The notes under the pieces are model-generated. The model had not been told where the DNA came from. It searched no databases and saw only the letters and a list, made by a program, of their open reading frames with translations. The translations under genes and the position numbers were made by a program. Below are positions 36,601 to 45,600 of a DNA stretch of 64,000 bases, one piece after another (position 1 is the first letter of the stretch; each line of letters starts with the position of its first letter). Origin of the DNA: Archivesica marissinica (taxonomy: Eukaryota; Mollusca; Bivalvia; Venerida; Vesicomyidae); the NCBI GenBank assembly GCA_014843695.1, contig CM026401.1:29806562-29870561 (forward strand). Reading direction: 5' to 3'.

Positions 36601-39600
36601 TGTTAGATGGTTTTTTATATGAAGAATAATCATAATCCAATCAGAACGCTCGTTTCAACGCGAATTGCGCCGCTTTAGAAATGTTCAAAACAAATTGAAA
36701 ATGCTACGAAATCTCTTTTTGACGTACATTTTTGCTGAATAAACCTACACGTTAGTGGAAACACATTTTATTGATAATGTTATTCACAGTTAAAACTCTC
36801 CCGTTGAAGATTTTTTTTTGTTGCTGACAGAACCCGTGTCCTAGTATGGAAATGTGACCTGCTATGGCCAATGTATGTGGCAATTGTTTGCAAAGTATAC
36901 ATGCATGCAGCTTAAAGTTGTATTTTATTTGAAGAACAATATAAAGACTCGGGATAGGCGTTATATTTGGACAGCTTTGTACAAAATTGTTTCAGATAGG
37001 GCCATTTTACTGATCGATGCGAAAGAAATCTGACATCCAACAGAGTAGAATCCCTGTACTTAAATATATACTAGTACCCCCAAACGTGCTGAATCCCTGT
37101 GACACAGATAGTATGACTACAGTTAGGTAGGGAGTGGATATGTTACTGTGCATGTGATACACAGATAGCATGACTACAGTTAGGCAAGGAGTGGATACGT
37201 TACCTTGTATGTGATACACAGATAGCATGACTACAGTTAGGCAAGGAGTGGATATGTTACCTTGTATGTGATACACAGATAGCATGACTACAGTTAGGCA
37301 AGGAGTGGATACGTTACCTTGTATGTGATACACAGATAGCATGACTACAGTTAGGCAAGGAGTAGATACGTTACCTTGTATGTGATACACAGATAGCATG
37401 ACTACAGTTAGGCAAGGAGTGGATATGTTACCTTGTATGTGATACACAGATAGCATGACTACAGTTAGGCAAGGAGTGGATATGTTACCTTGTATGTGAT
37501 ACACAGATAGCATGACTACAGTTAGGCAAGGAGTAGATACGTTACCTTGTATGTGATACACAGATAGCATGACAACAGTCAGCTAAGGAGAACTTGAGCA
37601 ATTTGTTTGTGAGTATTGAACTGGCATCAGCAAATCCGAACAAAGAATGGTCAGTGAAAACTGTCTTTAAACCCATATTACGAGCATGGAACATTGCCTC
37701 ATGGGCCATCGTTGAAAATGCCTGAAAAAAAAGGTCGTAATAGATTACGTAAACCTACCTGTAACTAACACAACAAACAAAAAGTGCATGTAAACTGTAT
37801 GTAAACAGATCTTAAAACACTAACTCAATATAAATACATTATAGTACAATATGGCGGCAGTATCAGTAAAAATATGATCCATATAAAATTCAGGGGCCTT
37901 CATGGCCGAATGGTATAAATGTTGGTATCGAATCACTTGCCCCTCACATATGTAGGTTTGAATCCCACTCGGCCCTGAGGATGCTAGGAAGCTGGATGCT
38001 GTAGGTTGGTGGTTCTAACCTGGATGTCCGCTGGGCCTAAAACACGGCTCGGTTGTGCACCCGGGGTCTTCCTCCCCCAATAACAGCTGGAAGGACAATC
38101 TGCTTTCGTTAACCAACAATACAATCGTTATAATCTTAAATCAAAGTTTAGATGTTAAAACATGTACAGTCAAACCTGTCTTTAGCAGCCAGCCAAGGGA
38201 GTGGTAAAAATTGGCTGCTTAACACAGGTGGCTGCTTAATTGAGGTTAAGTGCTGAACCAATTGCCATAGTTGGAGTTTGGTTACTGGTTGCTTAATAGA
38301 GGTTGGCTGCTTCATAGAGGTGACCGCAAACACAGGTTTGATTGTACATAGCTGATTTCATCAAATTTTACCCACATGTGAAATTAATTAAAATAAATCT
38401 TTCAAACGTGAAGGGTACAACTAAGGACACATACGGTAGGACCATTTTGTCATGACATCCTTGGGACAGTGAGACATTCTGTCATGACATCCTTGGAGCA
38501 GTGGGACATTCTGTCATGACTTCCTTGGGACAGTGAGACATTCTGTCATGACATCCTTGGGACAGTGAGACATTCTGTCATGACATCCTTGGGACAGTGA
38601 GACATTCTGTCATGACATCCTTGGGACAGTGGGACATTCTGTCATGACATCCTTGGGACAGTGAGACATTCTGTCATGACATCCTTGGGACAGTGGGACA
38701 TTCTGTCATGACATCCTTGGAGCAGTGGGACATTCTGTCATGACTTCCTTGGGACAGTGAGACATTCTGTCATGACATCCTTGGGACAGTGAGACATTCT
38801 GTCATGACATCCTTGGGACAGTGGGACATTCTGTCATGACATCCTTGGGACAGTGAGACATTCTGTCATGACATCCTTGGGACAGTGAGACATTCTGTCA
38901 TGACATCCTTGGGACAGTGAGACATTCTGTCATGACATCCTTGGGACAGTGGGACATTCTGTCATGACATCCTTGGGACAGTGAGACATTCTGCATGACA
39001 TCCTTGGGACAGTGGGACATTCTGTCATGACATCCTTGGGACAGTGAGACATTCTGTCATGACATCCTTGGGACAGTGAGACATTCTGTCATGACATCCT
39101 TGGGACAGTGAGACATTCTGTCATGACATCCTTGGGACAGTGAGACATTCTGTCATGACATCCTTGGGACAGTGGGACATTCTGTCATGACATCCTTGGG
39201 ACAGTGGGACATTCTGTCATGACATCCTTGGGACAGTGGGACATTCTGTCATGACATCCTTGGGACAGTGAGACATTCTGTCATGACATCCTTGGGACAG
39301 TGAGACATTCTGTCATGACTTCCTTGGGACAGTGAGACATTCTGCCATGACTTCCTTGGGACAGTGGGACATTCTGTCATGACATCCTTGGGACAGTGAG
39401 ACATTCTGTCATGACATCCTTGGGACAGTGAGACATTCTGTCATGACATCCTTGGGACAGTGAGACATTCTGTCATGACATCCTTGGGACAGTGAGACAT
39501 TCTGTCATGACTTCCTTGGGACAGTGAGACATTCTGTCATGACTTCCTTGGGACAGTGAGACATTCTGTCATGACTTCCTTGTAGCAGTGAGACATTCTG

Positions 39601-42600
39601 TCATGACTTCCTTGGAACAGTGAGACATTCTGTCATGACATCCTTGGGACAGTGAGACATTCTGTCATGACATCCTTGGGACAGTGGGACATTATGTCAT
39701 GACATCCTTGGGACAGTGGGACATTCTGTCATGACATCCTTGGGACAGTGGGACATTCTGTCATGACATCCTTGGAACAGTGGGACATTCTGTCATGACA
39801 TCCTTGGGACAGTGGGACATTCTGTCATGACATCCTTGGGACAGTGGGACATTCTGTCATGACATCTTTGGAACAGTGGGACATTCTGTCATGACATCCT
39901 TGGGACAGTGGGACATTCTGTCATGACATCCTTGGGACAGTGGGACATTCTGTCATGACATCCTTGGGACAGTGGGACATTCTGTCATGACATCATTGGG
40001 ACAGTGGGACATTCTGTCATGACATCCTTGGGACAGTGGGACATTCTGTCATGACATCCTTGGGACAGTGGGACATTCTGTCATGACTTCCTTGGGACAG
40101 TGAGACATTCTGTCATGACATCCTTGGAACAGTGGGACATTCTGTCATGACATCCTTGGGACAGTGGGACATTCTGTCATGACATCCTTGGAACAGTGGG
40201 ACATTCTGTCATGACATCCTTGGGACAGTCTGTCATGACATCCTTGGGACAGTGGGACATTCTGTCATGACTTCCTTGTAGCAGTGGGACATTCTGTCAT
40301 GACATCCTTGGAACAGTGGGACATTCTGTCATGACATCCTTGGAACAGTGAGACATTCTGTCATGACATCCTTGGGACAGTGGGACATTCTGTCATGACA
40401 TCCTTGGAACAGTGGGACATTCTGTCATGACTTCCTTGGAACAGTGGGACATTCTGTCATGACATCCTTGGGACAGTGGGACATTCTGTCATGACATCCT
40501 TGGGACAGTGGGACATTCTGTCATGACTTCCTTGGAGCAGTGGGACATTCTGTCATGACTTCCTTGGGACAGTGGGACATGATGTCATGACATCCTTGGG
40601 ACAGTGGGACATTCTGTCATGACTTCCTTGGAACAGTGGGACATTCTGTCATGACATCCTTGGGACAGTGGGACATTCTGCCATGACATCCTTGGGACAG
40701 TGGGACATTATGTCATGACATCCTTGGGACAGTGGGTCATTCTGTCATGACATCCTTGGGACAGTGGGACATTCTGCCATGACATCCTTGGGACAGTGGG
40801 ACATTCTGCCATGACTTCCTTGGGACAGTGGGACATTCTGCCATGACTTCCTTGGAACAGTGGGACATTCTGCCATGACTTCCTTGGAACAATGGGACAT
40901 TCTGTCATGACTTCCTTGGGACATCAGTGGCACACTCTGTCATGAATCTAATTTGCAACAATGAGTAAGGTGCTAACTAACTTACCGAATGGCCATGAAC
41001 AATGGTTATTCTCTCTCGTATAAATATGTTCCTGAGTAGAGGAAATGTAGTGAGTATGGTGGGCAGAACACACTGGTTGTACATCGTCGGGAAGGGGAGA
41101 TAATATACCTAGAAGTACATAAAACATGGTTACAGATAATATACCTGGAAGTTCATAAAACATGGTTACAGACAATATACCTAGAAGTACATCAAACATG
41201 GTTACAGACAATATACCTAGAAGTAAATCAAACATGGTTACAGACAATATACCTAGAAGTACATAAAACATGGTTACAGACAATATACCTAGAAGTAAAT
41301 CAAACATGGTTACAGATAATATACCTAGAAGTACATAAAACATGGTTACAGACAATATACCTAGAAGTAAATTAATTTGATTTAAACATGGTTACAGACA
41401 ATATACCTTGAAGTAAATCAAACATGGTTACAGGCAGTATACCTAGAAGTACATAAAACATGGTTACAGACAATATACCTAGAAGTAAATCAAACATGGC
41501 TACAGACAATATACCTAGAAGTACATAAAACATGGTTACGGACAATATACCTAGAAGTAAATCAAACATGGTTACAGACAATATACCTAGAAGTAAATCA
41601 AACATGGTTACAGATAATATACCTAGAAGTACATAAAACATGGTTACAGACAATATACCTAGAAGTACATCAAACATGGTTACAGATAATATACATAGAA
41701 GTACATAAAGCATGGTTACAGACAATATACCTAGAAGTAAATCAAACATGGTTACAGATAATATACCTAGAAGTACATAAAACATGGTTACAGACAATAT
41801 ACCTAGAAGTAAATCAAACATGGTTACAGACAATATACCTAGAAGTACATCAAACATGGTTACAGACAATATACTCTAGAAGTAAATCAAACATGGTTAC
41901 AGACAATATACCTAGAAGTAAATCAAACATGGTTACAGACAATATACTCTAGAAGTAAATCAAACATGGTTACAGACAATATACAAAGAACTAAATCAAA
42001 CATGGTTTCAAACAATATACCTTGAAGTAAATCAAACATGGCTACAGACAAAATACAAGGAATTAAATCCAACATGCTTCCTCAGAATCATATAGAATGC
42101 ATATATATATACATAACACTTTCACTCAATATGTAACAGAAGGCTGTAGAGCGCAATCGGTTAAACGTTGAACTATCATGCTGGAGGTCAGGGTTCGATT
42201 CTACAAGAAACTGTTTCATATTGACATTAGATTTGTAATTATGATTGATATTTAATTAGATAAATCAATGCATGAACAATTGTTTCGGAGAGGATGCCCC
42301 TAGACAAGGCTTACACACTTGGTGCTCGATTCCATGCCCCCTCCCAAATACGGAATCCACACCCGCAATATCCCAAACAGAAATACTGACAAATTGAAAG
42401 TGATCTACAGTATGTTATTACCTTGAGTCCATTATCGAGGTAGCGCACACCTTTTCGGTTACCATAGAAATGCGTGACAACAATCACTTTGTGGCCTCTG
42501 TTGATGAGGCACTGTGACAGATGGTAGATATGACTCTCCACGCCACCCTGGTTCGGGTAGAAAAAGTCTGACACCATACTGCAAAACAATATATGACGTG

Positions 42601-45600
42601 TTTCGCAATAGAGCTAAAATAGATTTGTGTATTCAAGTATATGGGAGTATAGTATCCAATATAAGTAACAGAGAGAATATGCATCCATACACTATCACAT
42701 ACCGAGAGAATATGCATCCATACACTATCACATACCGAGAGAATATGCATCCATACACTCACATACCGAGAGAATATGCATCCATACACTATCACATACC
42801 GAGAGAATATGCATCCGTACACTATCACATACAGAGAGAATATGCATCCATACACTATCACATACAGAGAGAATATGCATCCGTACACTCACATACCGAG
42901 AGAATATGCATCTATACACTCACATACCGAGAGAATATGCATCCGTACACTATCACATACAGAGAGANNNNNNNNNNNNNNNNNNNNNNNNNNNNNNNNN
43001 NNNNNNNNNNNNNNNNNNNNNNNNNNNNNNNNNNNNNNNNNNNNNNNNNNNNNNNNNNNNNNNNNNNNNNNNNNNNNNNNNNNNNNNNNNNNNNNNNNNN
43101 NNNNNNNNNNNNNNNNNNNNNNNNNNNNNNNNNNNNNNNNNNNNNNNNNNNNNNNNNNNNNNNNNNNNNNNNNNNNNNNNNNNNNNNNNNNNNNNNNNNN
43201 NNNNNNNNNNNNNNNNNNNNNNNNNNNNNNNNNNNNNNNNNNNNNNNNNNNNNNNNNNNNNNNNNNNNNNNNNNNNNNNNNNNNNNNNNNNNNNNNNNNN
43301 NNNNNNNNNNNNNNNNNNNNNNNNNNNNNNNNNNNNNNNNNNNNNNNNNNNNNNNNNNNNNNNNNNNNNNNNNNNNNNNNNNNNNNNNNNNNNNNNNNNN
43401 NNNNNNNNNNNNNNNNNNNNNNNNNNNNNNNNNNNNNNNNNNNNNNNNNNNNNNNNNNNNNNNNNNNNNNNNNNNNNNNNNNNNNNNNNNNNNNNNNNNN
43501 NNNNNNNNNNNNNNNNNNNNNNNNNNNNNNNNNNNNNNNNNNNNNNNNNNNNNNNNNNNNNNNNNNNNNNNNNNNNNNNNNNNNNNNNNNNNNNNNNNNN
43601 NNNNNNNNNNNNNNNNNNNNNNNNNNNNNNNNNNNNNNNNNNNNNNNNNNNNNNNNNNNNNNNNNNNNNNNNNNNNNNNNNNNNNNNNNNNNNNNNNNNN
43701 NNNNNNNNNNNNNNNNNNNNNNNNNNNNNNNNNNNNNNNNNNNNNNNNNNNNNNNNNNNNNNNNNNNNNNNNNNNNNNNNNNNNNNNNNNNNNNNNNNNN
43801 NNNNNNNNNNNNNNNNNNNNNNNNNNNNNNNNNNNNNNNNNNNNNNNNNNNNNNNNNNNNNNNNNNNNNNNNNNNNNNNNNNNNNNNNNNNNNNNNNNNN
43901 NNNNNNNNNNNNNNNNNNNNNNNNNNNNNNNNNNNNNNNNNNNNNNNNNNNNNNNNNNNNNNNNNNNCACATACCGAGAGAATATGCATCTATACACTAT
44001 CACATACCGAGAGAATATGCATCCATACACTCACATACCGAGAGAATATGCATCTATACACTATCACATACCGAGAGAATATGCATCTATACACTATCAC
44101 ATACCGAGAGAATATGCATCCATACACTCACATACCGAGAGAATATGCATCCGTACACTATCACATACCGAGAGAATATGCAGCCATACACTATCACATA
44201 CAGAGAGAATATGCATCCGTACACTATCACATACAGAGAGAATATGCATCCGTACACTATCACATACAGAGAGAATATGCATCCGTACACTATCACATAC
44301 CGAGAGAATATGCATCCGTACACTATCACATACCGAGAGAATATGCATCCATACACTCACATACAGAGAGAATATGCATCCGTACACTATCACATACAGA
44401 GAGAATATGCATCCGTACACTATCACATACAGAGAGAATATGCATCCATACACTATCACATACAGAGAGAATATGCATCCGTACACTCACATACCGAGAG
44501 AATATGCATCTACACTATCACATACCGAGAGAATATGCATCCATACACTATCACATACAGAGAGAATATGCATCCATACACTATCACATACAGAGAGAAT
44601 ATGCATCCGTACACTATCACATACCGAGAGAATATGCATCCATACACTCACATACAGAGAGAATATGCATCCATACACTATCACATACCGAGAGAATATA
44701 CATCCATACACTATCACATACCGAGAGAATATGCATCCATACACTATCACATACCCAGAGAATATGCATCCATACACTCACATACCGAGAGAATATGCAT
44801 CCATACACTCACATACCGAGAGAATATGCATCTATACACTATCACATACAGAGAGAATATGCATCTATACACTATCACATACAGAGAGAATATGCATCTA
44901 TACACTATCACATACAGAGAGAATATGCATCTATACACTATCACATACCCAGAGAATATGCATCCATACACTATCACATACAGAGAGAATATGCATCTAT
45001 ACACTATCACATACCGAGAGAATATGCATCCATACACTCACATACCGAGAGAATATGCATCCATACACTATCACATACCGAGAGAATATGCATCCGTACA
45101 CTATCACATACCATCATAAGTGAGTGCTTAAAACATTTTAAAATATTAAAATATGTTACATGTAAATGGGTTAGTGTATACAAATTTATTTTAGCTTGAT
45201 TGCGAAACAAGTTCTTACAACTTATATTCTCGAGACCTCATTCCTGATGGAATCCATCGCCACGAGGGAGAGAGAAGAGGCAACGTGGAATTTAACTGCC
45301 TTGCCTAAGGGCACAATCGCAACGGCTCCAGCGGGGCTCGAACTCCGGACCTTTCACACCCGAAGCGACCGCCACTGTGCTATCACGACTTCCATCATGT
45401 AAATGGTAGTAGGCCCCTATCCATAATTACGTCTTAGAAAGGAAAGCACTCTGACACAGAAAATATCTTCAACTTGCACTGGCCGAACATGCAATTTATA
45501 CTTGCACTGGCCGAACATGCAATTTATACTTGCACTGGCCGAACATGCAATTTATACTTGCACTGGCCGAACATGCAATTTATACTTGCACTGGCCGAAC

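Noticed and set aside
37007..37570. 187-codon minus-strand ORF
   Set aside because: Frame through the 57-bp exon 4 donor array, not the PIGA frame.
42514..45199. Long ORFs on both strands across the 33-bp array
   Set aside because: Repeat translation plus N run; overlaps the minus-strand PIGA exon 2 border and intron 1.
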